From Azoarcus sp. Aa7 (lineage in GTDB: Bacteria > Pseudomonadota > Gammaproteobacteria > Burkholderiales > Rhodocyclaceae), in assembly GCF_014822185.1 (NCBI RefSeq), contig NZ_QVLR01000001.1, positions 1 to 64,000 of the forward strand: a stretch of 64,000 nucleotides of DNA. Reading direction: 5' to 3'. Of this stretch, positions 44,221-52,950 are shown piece by piece. Positions within the stretch are counted from its first letter, which is position 1; every line of letters begins with the position of its first letter. Both the position numbers and the translations under genes were made by a program. The notes under the pieces were generated by a model. The model made no database searches, was not told the origin of the DNA, and saw only the letters and a program-made list of their open reading frames with translations.

Positions 44221-45308
44221 GCCTCAAATGCGGAATCGTCGGCCTGCCCAACGTTGGCAAGTCGACCCTGTTCAACGCCCTCACGAAAGCCGGCATCGAA
44301 GCGGCCAACTACCCCTTCTGCACGATCGAGCCGAACGTCGGCATCGTCGAGGTGCCGGATCAGCGTCTCGCCGCACTGTCCGAGATCGTCAAGCCGCAAA
44401 AGGTGCAGCCCGCGATCGTCGAGTTCGTCGATATCGCCGGCCTCGTTGCCGGTGCCTCCAAGGGTGAAGGCCTGGGCAACCAGTTCCTCGCAAACATCCG
44501 CGAAACCGACGCGATCGTGCATGTCGTGCGCTGCTTTGCCGACGACAACGTCGTGCATGTCTCCGGCAACATCGATCCGATCCGCGACATCGAGGTCATC
44601 GACACCGAACTCGCACTCGCCGACATGGCCACCGTCGAGAAGGCTGTGAACCGCTACAAGCGCCCCGCCGCCGCCGGCGACAAGGACGCCAAGGTCCTCG
44701 TCGCAGTGCTCGAGAAGTGCCTCGCCCAGCTCAACGAGGCGAAGCCCGTGCGCGCACTCGATCTCGGCAAGGAGGAATGGGCGAGCCTCAAGCCCCTCTG
44801 CCTGATCACCGCGAAGCCCGTGCTGTACGCCGCCAACGTCGCTGAGGACGGCTTCGAAAACAATCCGCATCTGGACGCCGTGCGCGCCCATGCAAAAGAG
44901 GAAGGTGCCGAGGTCGTCGCGCTGTGCGCCGCGATCGAGGCCGAGATCGCCGACCTCGATGACGCCGACAAGAAGGACTTCCTCGAGTCGATGGGCCTCG
45001 AGGAACCCGGCCTGGATCGCCTGATCCGCGCCGGCTACAAGCTGCTGGGGCTGCAGACCTACTTCACCGCGGGCGTCAAGGAAGTGCGCGCCTGGACGAT
45101 CCACGTCGGCGACACGGCCCCGCAGGCCGCAGGCGTGATCCACACCGACTTCGAGCGCGGCTTCATCCGCGCGCAGACAATCGCCTACGACGACTTCATC
45201 GCCTACAAGGGCGAAGCAGGCGCGAAGGAAGCCGGCAAGATGCGCGCGGAAGGCAAGGAATACGTCGTCAAGGACGGCGACGTGCTGAACTTCCTGTTCA
45301 ACGTCTAA
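44217..45308 (+). CDS. ychF: Redox-regulated ATPase YchF (OBG/Ola1 family)
   Basis: 363 aa. P-loop [17 protein letters not shown] (about 8-24), [25 protein letters not shown], and a C-terminal TGS domain ([36 protein letters not shown]) ending DVLNFLFNV. YchF binds ATP in preference to GTP and associates with ribosomes. It ends the rplY-pth-ychF block; a stem-loop follows its stop. Confidence 0.97.
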   Translation: MSLKCGIVGLPNVGKSTLFNALTKAGIEAANYPFCTIEPNVGIVEVPDQRLAALSEIVKPQKVQPAIVEFVDIAGLVAGASKGEGLGNQFLANIRETDAIVHVVRCFADDNVVHVSGNIDPIRDIEVIDTELALADMATVEKAVNRYKRPAAAGDKDAKVLVAVLEKCLAQLNEAKPVRALDLGKEEWASLKPLCLITAKPVLYAANVAEDGFENNPHLDAVRAHAKEEGAEVVALCAAIEAEIADLDDADKKDFLESMGLEEPGLDRLIRAGYKLLGLQTYFTAGVKEVRAWTIHVGDTAPQAAGVIHTDFERGFIRAQTIAYDDFIAYKGEAGAKEAGKMRAEGKEYVVKDGDVLNFLFNV

Positions 45309-45315
45309 GCAGAAA

Positions 45316-45354
45316 CGCCCGGAGCCCCCTGCTTCAGGAGGACACATCCGGGCG
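45316..45354 (+). terminator. Stem-loop after ychF, possible terminator
   Basis: CGCCCGGA (45316-45323) pairs with TCCGGGCG (45347-45354) around a loop containing a smaller CCT/AGG hairpin. No U run follows, so Rho-independent termination is uncertain. Confidence 0.35.
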
Positions 45355-45428
45355 CTCTGTCGAATATGCCGGCTTTGTTCAGCACAGCTCCAACCTTTCC
45401 GGTCGGTTTCACGAACTCAGGCAGATAC

Positions 45429-45617
45429 TCACTCGCGTGAAGGGTCTGCCGCGCTCGGCAGGACAGTCTCCTTCACCAACCGTCCTTCTCTTACGACGAC
45501 GAACTTAGTGTGCGTCTGCGCAGCCAGCGCTCGAGCTCGCTGCGCGGCACGCACTAGAGCTGCTTCTACATGCCGAGCATCTTCGTCTCGCGCCTGATTC
45601 AGTGGCTTCATGTTCAT
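45429..45617 (-). CDS. Small protein partnered with zeta-like kinase (putative antitoxin)
   Basis: 62 aa. It starts MNMKPLNQARDEDARHVEAALVRAAQRARALAAQ, a helical charged stretch, followed by a short strand KFVVVREGRLVKETV. Its ATG overlaps the stop of the zeta-like kinase (ATGA), so the two are translationally coupled. Small proteins with this R..A..G..L/VVREGR(L/I)V pattern commonly accompany stand-alone zeta-like P-loop kinases. An antitoxin role is inferred from that pairing; the order (toxin first) is the reverse of the classical epsilon-zeta operon. Confidence 0.65.
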   Translation of the reverse strand: MNMKPLNQARDEDARHVEAALVRAAQRARALAAQTHTKFVVVREGRLVKETVLPSAADPSRE

Positions 45618-46135
45618 CGTTCACTCCAGTCAATCAACTGCGGGACATCGCCTGCGTTGTCGAAATGCAACCACACGTCCACTAGTGGTTGGTAGACGTT
45701 CCGAAAGTTCCGCAGCCCTGCTTCGAAACGTCGGCGGATAATGGCCTCTGGAATATCGTGGCCACCTTGTCGAACTCGCTCAGCCACCCGCGCGACGGCC
45801 GCGTCGGCATCCGGCAACTGCAGGAACACCAGCTTGACGTGATACCCCAAGGCACGCCAATGTGGTATCGCTCGCGCATACCCCAGCCCGCTCAGCGTCG
45901 TTTCAAGGGCAAAACTGTCACCCTTGCTCACATGCTCGTCAATGGCCTGCAACATCAGTCGCGCCGCCTTCACTGCGGCGAGTTCTGGAGCAAACGGAGA
46001 GAGGCCCGCCGCGATCAAGTCCGCGTTGATGAAGACGGGGCAATGCGCTTCGTTAGGCAAGAACTCGCGGGCAAAAGTCGTTTTGCCGGCGCCGTTCGGC
46101 CCGGCAATGATCACGATCTTCTTCTCTGTATTCAC
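45614..46135 (-). CDS. Zeta-toxin-like P-loop kinase
   Basis: 173 aa. Walker A is GPNGAGKTTFAREFLP (about 12-27), followed by FINADLIAAGLSPF with the Asp expected to activate the sugar hydroxyl in zeta kinases, and FALETTLSGLGYARAI. The later RVRQGGHDIPEAIIRRRFEAGLRNF contains the Arg-rich lid. Zeta toxins phosphorylate UDP-N-acetylglucosamine; stand-alone homologues like this one are less studied. GC content looks lower than in neighbouring genes, suggesting recent acquisition. It is coupled to the 62-aa gene. Confidence 0.8.
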   Translation of the reverse strand: MNTEKKIVIIAGPNGAGKTTFAREFLPNEAHCPVFINADLIAAGLSPFAPELAAVKAARLMLQAIDEHVSKGDSFALETTLSGLGYARAIPHWRALGYHVKLVFLQLPDADAAVARVAERVRQGGHDIPEAIIRRRFEAGLRNFRNVYQPLVDVWLHFDNAGDVPQLIDWSER

Positions 46136-46309
46136 GCCTCCCCCATCTGCTGATCGAAGGACTATCGAAAGAGGCCCATCGCGTAGGAAATATCATCCTT
46201 TGACACCCGACTAAGCTCCACATCGCTCAGTTCGCTTAAGACCATAAATACGTGGATCTGCATGGCTATTTTGCGCTTTAACGTCTGATCCGCTCGACGC
46301 ATCGCCCGA

Positions 46310-46335
46310 AAAGCCCGGTCCGCCGGGCTTTTTCA
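46310..46335 (-). terminator. Rho-independent terminator downstream of rluA (bidirectional shape)
   Basis: AAGCCCGG/CCGGGCTT with a TCCG loop lies just beyond the rluA stop. The minus-strand transcript has CTTTTC after the stem and the plus-strand has TTTTT. Only rluA ends towards it, so it is assigned to the minus strand. Confidence 0.8.
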
Positions 46336-46347
46336 TTTACGCCGCAC

Positions 46348-47076
46348 TCAGAACGGCACAGGGCTGACGAACTTCATCCGCTGCTTCGTCTCCGGATGGT
46401 CGAAGGCGAGCATCGCCGCGTGCAGGTGCAGCCGCGCGTGGCGCTCGGCGCTTTCGGGCGGGGCGTAGAGGGTGTCGCCGAGGATCGCGTGGCCGATCGT
46501 CATCATGTGCACACGCAGCTGGTGCGAGCGTCCGGTGACGGGTTCGAGCTCGACGCGCGAAACGGCGTCCGCCCCCGTGCCACCGAGCTCGACGACGCGG
46601 TAGTTGGTGAGCGCGCGCCGGCCATTCACGGGATCGACCATCTGGCGCGGACGGTTCGGCCAGTCGACGATCAGAGGCAGGTCGACTTCGCCATCTTGCG
46701 ACAGCACGTGGCCGTGCACGAGCGCGAAGTAGCGCTTGTCCACCTCGCGCTTCTCGAAGGCCATGCTGAGCCGGCGGTGCATCTCCGCGCCACGCGCAAG
46801 GACGATCAGACCCGAGGTGTCGAAGTCGAGCCGATGAACGATGCGCGCGTCGGGGTAGGTCGCCTGGATGCGGGCGATCAGGCAATCCTGCTTGTGTTCG
46901 CCGCGCCCCGGCACGGACAGCAGGCCGGCGGGCTTTTCGGCGACGATGATGTAGTCGTCGACATGGACGATCCGGGGTTCGAGATGCGGCACGGTAATCG
47001 AGGCTTGAGAAACGACGGATGCGCGCGGCGCGCGCGACACGATGTGCAATGGAGCGCCTATTCTACCGCCCACCAC
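46348..47076 (-). CDS. rluA: RluA family pseudouridine synthase
   Basis: Up to 242 aa. The catalytic motif HRLDFDTSGLIVLARG (Asp in RLDFDTSG) and the opening VDDYIIVAEKPAGLLSVPGRGEHKQD match RluA (tRNA U32 and 23S U746) rather than RluC/D, which carry an extra S4 domain. The annotated GTG at 47076 gives ~20 residues not typical of the family; GTG at 46992, just before PHLEPRIVHVDD, is a plausible true start, and no clear ribosome-binding site decides. The 5' end would otherwise overlap gtrA by 14 bases. Confidence 0.88.
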   Translation of the reverse strand: MVGGRIGAPLHIVSRAPRASVVSQASITVPHLEPRIVHVDDYIIVAEKPAGLLSVPGRGEHKQDCLIARIQATYPDARIVHRLDFDTSGLIVLARGAEMHRRLSMAFEKREVDKRYFALVHGHVLSQDGEVDLPLIVDWPNRPRQMVDPVNGRRALTNYRVVELGGTGADAVSRVELEPVTGRSHQLRVHMMTIGHAILGDTLYAPPESAERHARLHLHAAMLAFDHPETKQRMKFVSPVPF

Positions 47077-47488
47077 GGTTACCGGCCGGACGCTTGCGGA
47101 AGGTCCACAGTGCGTTGCCGACGTAGTGCCAGCCGAGCAGGATGGCGGTCGTGACGATCTGGGCGATCAGGTAGTGCACGCCGACAAGATCGACGAAGAG
47201 ATACATCAGCAGGGCATTCCAGCACAGCCCCATGCCGGCGATCGCGAGGAAGCGCGGCAACGCCTCCGCGTGCGCGCGGTCGGAGCGGAACACCAGGGTG
47301 CGATTCATCGTGTAATTGACCAGCGCGCCGAGCAGGAAGCCCGCGACCGATCCGGCGATCGGATCGACGCCGGCGCCCTCCACCAGCACGAGCAACAGCG
47401 CGTAGTGGGCCGCAGTGCCGACCGCGCCGACGAGCGCGAAGCGCAGGAGGCGGCCGCCATGGCCGCGCAGACGGTCGGTGTCGCTCAT
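47063..47488 (-). CDS. GtrA-family membrane protein (putative lipid-linked sugar flippase)
   Basis: 141 aa with four transmembrane helices. The family signature is FALVGAVGTAAHYALLLVLVEG, then GFLLGALVNYTMNRTLVFRS and WHYVGNALWTFRK. GtrA proteins are thought to flip polyprenyl-phosphate-linked sugars. It is coupled to the upstream GT-C transferase (ATGA), which in turn is coupled to a GT2, giving a synthesis-flip-transfer set. Confidence 0.88.
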   Translation of the reverse strand: MSDTDRLRGHGGRLLRFALVGAVGTAAHYALLLVLVEGAGVDPIAGSVAGFLLGALVNYTMNRTLVFRSDRAHAEALPRFLAIAGMGLCWNALLMYLFVDLVGVHYLIAQIVTTAILLGWHYVGNALWTFRKRPAGNRGGR

Positions 47489-49131
47489 TGCGGCAGGCGC
47501 GGCTCGCGATCGGCGTCGACGAGCATGCGGCGGTCGCGCACGACCGCAAGGGCAACGCCTTCGCGCGCAATCTCGCCGATGATCTTGCCCTTCACCGCCG
47601 TGTCGCAGTCCATGTGCGTCGGCGACAGGAAGAAGTCCGCCGCGCGCCAGTCGCGCGTGACCTCCAGCCCCGGCGCGAGCCAGGCCGTGCCCTGCAGCGA
47701 CTCGGCGCACACGGCGACGGTCCAGGTACGCGGCGCCACGCCCTCGGCAGCGACGTGGGCGTTGAGGAGGCCGGCAGCCTCACGCAGCGCGTCGCCCCAG
47801 TAGTCCTGCTCCCAGCGCCCTTCGGTACCGCGCAGGCCGCCGGTGAAACCGTTGTACGCCACGTATTCGTATGGGTGCAGGCGCACCAGGGTGACGAGGT
47901 GGGTCGCGGCCAGCAGCCCACAGCCCGCGATCGCCGCAAGCCGCCCCCTGGGCCAGCGCGACGCGCGTGCGGCGGTCGCGCACAGGCCGGCGGCAGCGAG
48001 CACCGCCAGCGGCGGCAGCAGGAAGGTGAAGTGCCGGATGCCGTTGTAGAGCGGCGGCGCGGCGAGCAGCGTGTAGGCGAGCGGGAAGCAGGCCGCGAGC
48101 GTCACGGGGAGCCAGCGCAGGGCCTGCGCTCGCCCGGGCGCCGACGCGAACAGGCCGGGCAGCACGCGCAATCCGCTCAACGCGGCGAGCGCGATGCCGA
48201 GCAGGAACAGTTCCGGCAGGCGCACGAGCAGGTAGCTCGCGAGGTAACGGCCGGGCACGTCGCCGTTCTTCATCACTGCCCCGTCGAGGATCGTGTACAG
48301 CTCGAACGAGAAGCGCGAGAAGGTCGTCATCGCCTTCACGAGGTTGCCGCCCGACTGGACCGCCCAGGGCCAGAAGAGGCCCAGCAGGGCGAACGCGAGC
48401 GCCGCCGCGGGCAACAGCGCAAGGACCGCGCGGCGCAGCACGGCAAACCGTCCGCGCAGATCCTCGCCGTTCAGCCAGGCCGCGGCGAGCACGGCGACGC
48501 CGAGGTAGAACACCGCGAACACGGCACCGACGCGCAGGCCGAAGGCGCTGCCGATCGCGATGCCGAGACCGACGAGGTCGCCCGCCTTCACCGCCGGCAA
48601 GCGGACCGCGAAGCGCGTCGTGAAATGCAGCGACCACACCATCGTCGTCGCGAAGGGCACGTCCTTGGTGTGAGTGAACATCGCGCCGGACCACGCCCCG
48701 GTGAGGGCGAGCAGCACCAGCGCGACCAGCCCCGCGGCCTCGCCCATCAGCAGGCGCGCGAGCAGCCAGGTTCCCGCCAGCCCGAGCAGGCCGAAACCGG
48801 CCGACAGCAGGTGGCGCAGGTCCCATACGTTCATCGGCACGACGCGTTCGAGCGCCGCGGCGATCAGGTCGAAGAGGCCGCCGTAGAGATAGAGGTTCTT
48901 GTACGCGAAGGCGCTGCGGTCGGCAAAACCCGAGGCATAGAAGTCGAGCAGCAGACGGCCGTAAACGTGCTGCACCTCCTCGTCGTTGCTGATGCCGTGC
49001 TGGTCGAACGAGAACAGCACGTAGGCGCCGAGGACGGTGAAGACGAGCAGCGCGAGGCGGAAGGCAAGCTGCGGCGACAGCAGGCCTGCGGGCGCGATCG
49101 GCGCGCCCGGAACGGCGGCAGGAGCGCTCAC
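47485..49131 (-). CDS. GT-C family (GT39/ArnT-like) membrane glycosyltransferase
   Basis: 548 aa with about ten or more transmembrane helices. The acidic motif of the first extracytoplasmic loop is seen in FDQHGISNDEEVQHVYGRLLLDFYASGF (Asp-Glu-Glu pair) and a THTKDVPFATTMV segment lies in the middle. A ~100-residue non-membrane C-terminus holds YVAYNGFTGGLRGTEGRWEQDYWGDALREA. GT-C enzymes use polyprenyl-phosphate sugars on the periplasmic face. The acceptor is unknown. GTG start at 49131 overlaps the GT2 stop and its own stop overlaps gtrA. Confidence 0.82.
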   Translation of the reverse strand: MSAPAAVPGAPIAPAGLLSPQLAFRLALLVFTVLGAYVLFSFDQHGISNDEEVQHVYGRLLLDFYASGFADRSAFAYKNLYLYGGLFDLIAAALERVVPMNVWDLRHLLSAGFGLLGLAGTWLLARLLMGEAAGLVALVLLALTGAWSGAMFTHTKDVPFATTMVWSLHFTTRFAVRLPAVKAGDLVGLGIAIGSAFGLRVGAVFAVFYLGVAVLAAAWLNGEDLRGRFAVLRRAVLALLPAAALAFALLGLFWPWAVQSGGNLVKAMTTFSRFSFELYTILDGAVMKNGDVPGRYLASYLLVRLPELFLLGIALAALSGLRVLPGLFASAPGRAQALRWLPVTLAACFPLAYTLLAAPPLYNGIRHFTFLLPPLAVLAAAGLCATAARASRWPRGRLAAIAGCGLLAATHLVTLVRLHPYEYVAYNGFTGGLRGTEGRWEQDYWGDALREAAGLLNAHVAAEGVAPRTWTVAVCAESLQGTAWLAPGLEVTRDWRAADFFLSPTHMDCDTAVKGKIIGEIAREGVALAVVRDRRMLVDADREPRLPQ

Positions 49132-50126
49132 TTCGCGGCCTCGTCGAAGCCGACGCGCTCGGAGACCAGGTACAGCGGCCGCTGCTTGACCTCGGTGAAG
49201 ATGCGCCCGACGTATTCGCCGAGCACGCCCAGGCTGATCAGCTGGATGCCGGACAGGAACAGCACCGAGACGATGATCGACGCGTAGCCGGGAAGGTCGA
49301 TACCGAAGATCGCCGTGCGCACGACCAGCCAGCCGCCGTACAGCACGGACAGGCCGGAAATGCAGATGCCGGCCATCGACCACACGCGCAGCGGCAGCGT
49401 GCTGAAGGCCGACAGGCCGTCGATCGCGTAGCGCAGCAGGCGCAGCAGGGACCACGCGGAAGCGCCGGCGGCGCGCTCGGCAGGCTCGAAGTCGATCGTC
49501 TCCTGGCGGAAGCCCACCCAGCTCGTGATGCCCTTCATGAAACGGGTGCGCTCGGGCAGGCTGTTGATCGCATCGACGACCGCACGGTCGAAGAGGCGGA
49601 AGTCGCCTCCCCCTTCCTCGAGAGCGACTTCCGACACGCGCTTGAACAGACCATAGAAACCGCGCGAGAGCTGGCGCCGCAGCCACGGGTCGGTGTCGCG
49701 CGAGCGGCGCACGGCAGTGACCATCTTCGCGCCGTTGTGCCAGCGCGCGAGCATCTCGGGAATGAGCTCGGGCGGATGCTGCAGGTCACCGTCCATCAGC
49801 ACGACGATGTCGCCGCGCGCCGCACGCAGGCCGGCCGCCATCGCGGCCTCCTTGCCGAAGTTGCGCGCGAAGCGGATCGCCCGGATCGCCGGGTCGATTG
49901 CCGCCAGCGCGGCGACCTCGTCGAAGGTCGTGTCGCGACTGCCGTCGTCGACGAAGACGAACTCGTGGCCGGCCAGCGGCAGGTCCGCGATCGCCGCCTT
50001 CAGGCGCTCGTGCAGGGCTCCGAGCGAGCCGCTTTCGTTGTACAGCGGGATCACGACCGACAGCAGCGGCGCGGAGACGGGGGACGGGGCGACGCGCACG
50101 GTGGCGCGGGGGGTGGGAGCTGACAC
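49128..50126 (-). CDS. GT2 glycosyltransferase, polyprenyl-phosphate type (GtrB/ArnC-like)
   Basis: 332 aa from GTG at 50126. GT2 domain: LSVVIPLYNESGSL, FVFVDDGSRDTT, RFARNFGKEAAMAAGL, MDGDLQHPPELIPEM and DFRLFDRAVVDAINSL. The C-terminus has two transmembrane helices (about 240-300), the GtrB/ArnC/Dpm1 plan. These enzymes move a sugar from a nucleotide to polyprenyl phosphate on the cytoplasmic face. An upstream TTG (50162) would add 12 residues. Divergent from the YdjC-like gene with ~100 bases between them. Confidence 0.88.
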   Translation of the reverse strand: MSAPTPRATVRVAPSPVSAPLLSVVIPLYNESGSLGALHERLKAAIADLPLAGHEFVFVDDGSRDTTFDEVAALAAIDPAIRAIRFARNFGKEAAMAAGLRAARGDIVVLMDGDLQHPPELIPEMLARWHNGAKMVTAVRRSRDTDPWLRRQLSRGFYGLFKRVSEVALEEGGGDFRLFDRAVVDAINSLPERTRFMKGITSWVGFRQETIDFEPAERAAGASAWSLLRLLRYAIDGLSAFSTLPLRVWSMAGICISGLSVLYGGWLVVRTAIFGIDLPGYASIIVSVLFLSGIQLISLGVLGEYVGRIFTEVKQRPLYLVSERVGFDEAAK

Positions 50127-50225
50127 GTTATTCCGGCGGATGATGAATGGGCGAGGCGCCAAACCTCGCAGGATAAACGCAAACAGGCGCTGGCGCGTTG
50201 ACGCGGGAGCCGCTATAAGGGGGCG

Positions 50226-51167
50226 ATGAACGAACAGCCCCCCGCCAACCGCCTACAGACCCGCCCGATCATCGTCTGCGCCGACGACTACGGCATCGCG
50301 CCAGGCGTCAGCGAGGCGATCGCCGGTCTGATCGCGGCCAGACGCCTGTCCGCGACGAGCTGCATGACGCCCCTGCCGGACTGGAAACGGCGCGCGGGCC
50401 TGCTGCGCGAAACGGCCGCAGCACATCCGGCCGATGTCGGCCTGCACCTCACGCTGACGGATCACGTGCCGCTCACCGCTGCGGCCGGACTTGCACAGGC
50501 AGGACGACTGCCGTCGATGGGCCGGCTACTCCCGCGCGCGCTCGCACGGGCGCTGCCGCGGCAGGCGATCCGCGACGAGCTGCGCGCCCAGCTCGACGCC
50601 TTCGAGGACGCCTGGAACGCCCCGCCGGACTACATCGACGGCCACCAGCACGCGCACGTGCTGCCGGGCATCCGCGAGGTGCTGGTCGAGGAGCTGCTGC
50701 GCCGCTACCCGTCCGGGTCCGTGTGGGTGCGCGACTGCCGCGAGCCGCTGGCGCGCTGCGTGCGCCGTCGCACGGCGTTGCCCAAGGCGCTGCTGATCTC
50801 ATCGCTCGGCCTCGGCCTGCACCGGCTGCTGCACCGCCACGGCCTGCCCGCCAACGACGGATTCGCCGGCCTGCACGACTTTTCCGGCCGGGTTCCGTTC
50901 CGCACGCTGATGCAATCCTTCCTTGCCGGCAGCGGTCCGCAACCGCTCGTGCATGTACACCCGGGCCGCGTCGACGACGAGTTGCGCGCCTGCGACGTGC
51001 TTACGACACCACGCGAGACGGAACTCGCCTACCTCGCGTCACCCGCGTTCGCCGAGGACCTGTCCGCGGCGGGACTTCACCCCGCGCGCTTCGCCGATTT
51101 TCCCCGCCAAATACAGACGACCAGCCAGATCAGTCCGCCCGACACGAGCAGCGGATCGATCAGGTAA
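50226..51167 (+). CDS. YdjC/ChbG/HpnK-family carbohydrate deacetylase
   Basis: 313 aa. Metal/catalytic signature IVCADDYGIAPGVSEAI (Asp-Asp near 20), DVGLHLTLTDHVPL (His near 75) and DYIDGHQHAHVLPGI (His-x-His near 137-140) identify the YdjC family, which deacetylates N-acetylated sugars. HpnK homologues act near hopanoid or glycan genes. Its neighbours here are glycosyltransferases, so a glycan or lipid-linked sugar substrate is likely. The last 91 bases overlap the opposite-strand membrane gene. Confidence 0.85.
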   Translation: MNEQPPANRLQTRPIIVCADDYGIAPGVSEAIAGLIAARRLSATSCMTPLPDWKRRAGLLRETAAAHPADVGLHLTLTDHVPLTAAAGLAQAGRLPSMGRLLPRALARALPRQAIRDELRAQLDAFEDAWNAPPDYIDGHQHAHVLPGIREVLVEELLRRYPSGSVWVRDCREPLARCVRRRTALPKALLISSLGLGLHRLLHRHGLPANDGFAGLHDFSGRVPFRTLMQSFLAGSGPQPLVHVHPGRVDDELRACDVLTTPRETELAYLASPAFAEDLSAAGLHPARFADFPRQIQTTSQISPPDTSSGSIR

Positions 51168-51661
51168 TCCCACAGGTTGGTCGATTCGAGCAGCTGCAAC
51201 CGCCACGCCGCCAGCCCGGCCGTGAGCGCCCCGGCAGTCACCCAACGCCCGGTCGCAGCCGCGGCAAGCGCGACCGCACCTGCCGCCAGCGGCATCACCG
51301 CGCCGCCGTAGCCCCACGCATAGGGGTCGATAGCGCCCAGCCCCAGCGCGGGCGGATAGAACGCCAGCCCGGCGACGGCAGCCAGCGCGGCGACGAGCGC
51401 ACGCTTGCCGCGAGGGAAGACGCATTCGCACGCACAACGCGCGCACAGCAGGGCCGCGAGCGTCGCAGCGGTCGTCACCGAGGCAGCCCCGACCGCGCCG
51501 CGGAACACACCCAGCAGGCTGGTGCCGCCGACGGGCAGCCACAGTAGGGCCACGATCGCGAACACCGCCGCCGCAGCGTACGCAGGCCGTCGGCGCAGTC
51601 CCGGCACGCACAGCGCAAACGCGCAGGCCCAGGCGAGAGAATCGAAGAGCGCGGGGATCAC
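51077..51661 (-). CDS. Hypothetical membrane protein in glycan block
   Basis: 194 aa, about six hydrophobic segments, e.g. ALFDSLAWACAFALCVPGL at the start, AAAAVFAIVALLWLPVGGTSLLG and DYLIDPLLVSGGLIWLVVCIW at the end. No family recognised. GTG at 51661 overlaps the sialidase-like stop (GTGA), so it is the third gene of a GT39-sialidase-membrane protein operon. Its 3' end overlaps the YdjC-like gene convergently for 91 bases. Likely an accessory for envelope polymer handling, by position only. Confidence 0.65.
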   Translation of the reverse strand: MIPALFDSLAWACAFALCVPGLRRRPAYAAAAVFAIVALLWLPVGGTSLLGVFRGAVGAASVTTAATLAALLCARCACECVFPRGKRALVAALAAVAGLAFYPPALGLGAIDPYAWGYGGAVMPLAAGAVALAAAATGRWVTAGALTAGLAAWRLQLLESTNLWDYLIDPLLVSGGLIWLVVCIWRGKSAKRAG

Positions 51662-52950
51662 AGCCTTGCCTCCAGCCACGCGCGATTGAAGCGCAGGTGG
51701 CGGATGAACGAGCGGTTCCACGTATACACGAGGTGGAAGTCGCCGTCGGCGCCGCGCACCAGATGGGGATAGTCGTACTGCCACGCGCAGGTCTCGCCAC
51801 GGCACAGGTTGGCCTCCGCGTTGCGCAGGACGGAGGCCACAGCCGGCCCGGGCCCCAGCGACTCGACATCCTTTGCGAGCAGCGGACGCAGCGCCTCCGG
51901 GCCGAAGCTGCGGCCGAGGAAGTCCTCGCGGTCCTCGAAGCGGTGAATCGCACGCCAGTGCCGGCCGTCGTCCTCGCTCACGAGAAGCGACAGGCGCAGG
52001 CGCTCATCCTCGGTGTCGTTGGCGACCGCGATCAGGCGGCCGTCTTCCAGCGCGAGCGCGGCCAGCGCCGAATTGGGATTCGCGAGATCGCTCGCTTCGA
52101 CCGCGGACCACGTGCGCCCGCCGTCGCGCGTCTCGCTGCGCCACGCACGCGGCGGTTTGGTTTCGCCGGCGAAGCGCTGCAGCACGACCGCATGCTGCGC
52201 ATCCTTGACCAGGATCACCGGCTGCAGCGAGCGGTTACCATGATCCAGGCGCTGCTTGCGGCGCACCCTGCCCTCGGGTGTGAGCACGAGCAGCTCGCCG
52301 AACTTGCCGGCCATTTCGTGATACACGGGCAGGCCGATATCGCCATTGTCGAAGAACACTGGGGCCCCCTTCGCGAGGGTGCTCAGGTTGAAGAAGGGCG
52401 AGGCGACGAAGCGCGTGGCGGACGTCCAGCTGCGCCCCATGTCGGCCGAGCGGATCAGGTTGAGATGGCTGGTCGCCCAGCCGCCCAGGGTCACGCTCAC
52501 ATACACCACCCACAGCTCGCCCGACGGCACCATGAAGGCGACCGGATTGCCCATCTTCCGCACGAGGCGGCCGAGGTCGCGCGAGGTCTGCGCGGGCGTC
52601 GCAATCGTGAGCTGCTCCCCCCAACGTCCGGCAGCGGGATCGAAGAAGGCGCCATAGACCTTCACGTCGGTCGCGCCCTCGCGCGAACCACCGAACCAGG
52701 TCGAGAACAGGCGCCCGTCGGGCAGCGCGGCAATCGATGCGGCATGCACGCGCGCCGGATCGGCCGCATTGACGACGAAGCTGGCGAGCATCGGCTCGCC
52801 CCCCTTGCCGACGTGCTCCCCCGCCGCAGCCGGCGTGACGAACCCCGCCGCCGGTGCCGCATGGAAACCCGGCCAGGCCGCCCACACGCTGACGCCGGCG
52901 ATCGCCGCGAGCGCGAGCGCGCGCAGCCCGCCCGATACGTTCCGATTCAT
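51658..52950 (-). CDS. Membrane-anchored sialidase-fold (BNR/Asp-box) protein
   Basis: 430 aa. The N-terminal hydrophobic segment (about 9-30) is a signal anchor or signal peptide, followed by a six-bladed-propeller-type sialidase region of the BNR_2 class. Three Asp boxes fit S/T-x-D-x-G-x-x-W: 168-175, 274-281 and 325-332. An early Arg (GGSREG near 90) is in the position of the first sialidase Arg. It would act in the periplasm on a glycosidic or glycan substrate. It is ATGA-coupled to the GT-C gene upstream, an unusual pairing. True sialic-acid specificity is not shown. Confidence 0.8.
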   Translation of the reverse strand: MNRNVSGGLRALALAAIAGVSVWAAWPGFHAAPAAGFVTPAAAGEHVGKGGEPMLASFVVNAADPARVHAASIAALPDGRLFSTWFGGSREGATDVKVYGAFFDPAAGRWGEQLTIATPAQTSRDLGRLVRKMGNPVAFMVPSGELWVVYVSVTLGGWATSHLNLIRSADMGRSWTSATRFVASPFFNLSTLAKGAPVFFDNGDIGLPVYHEMAGKFGELLVLTPEGRVRRKQRLDHGNRSLQPVILVKDAQHAVVLQRFAGETKPPRAWRSETRDGGRTWSAVEASDLANPNSALAALALEDGRLIAVANDTEDERLRLSLLVSEDDGRHWRAIHRFEDREDFLGRSFGPEALRPLLAKDVESLGPGPAVASVLRNAEANLCRGETCAWQYDYPHLVRGADGDFHLVYTWNRSFIRHLRFNRAWLEARL

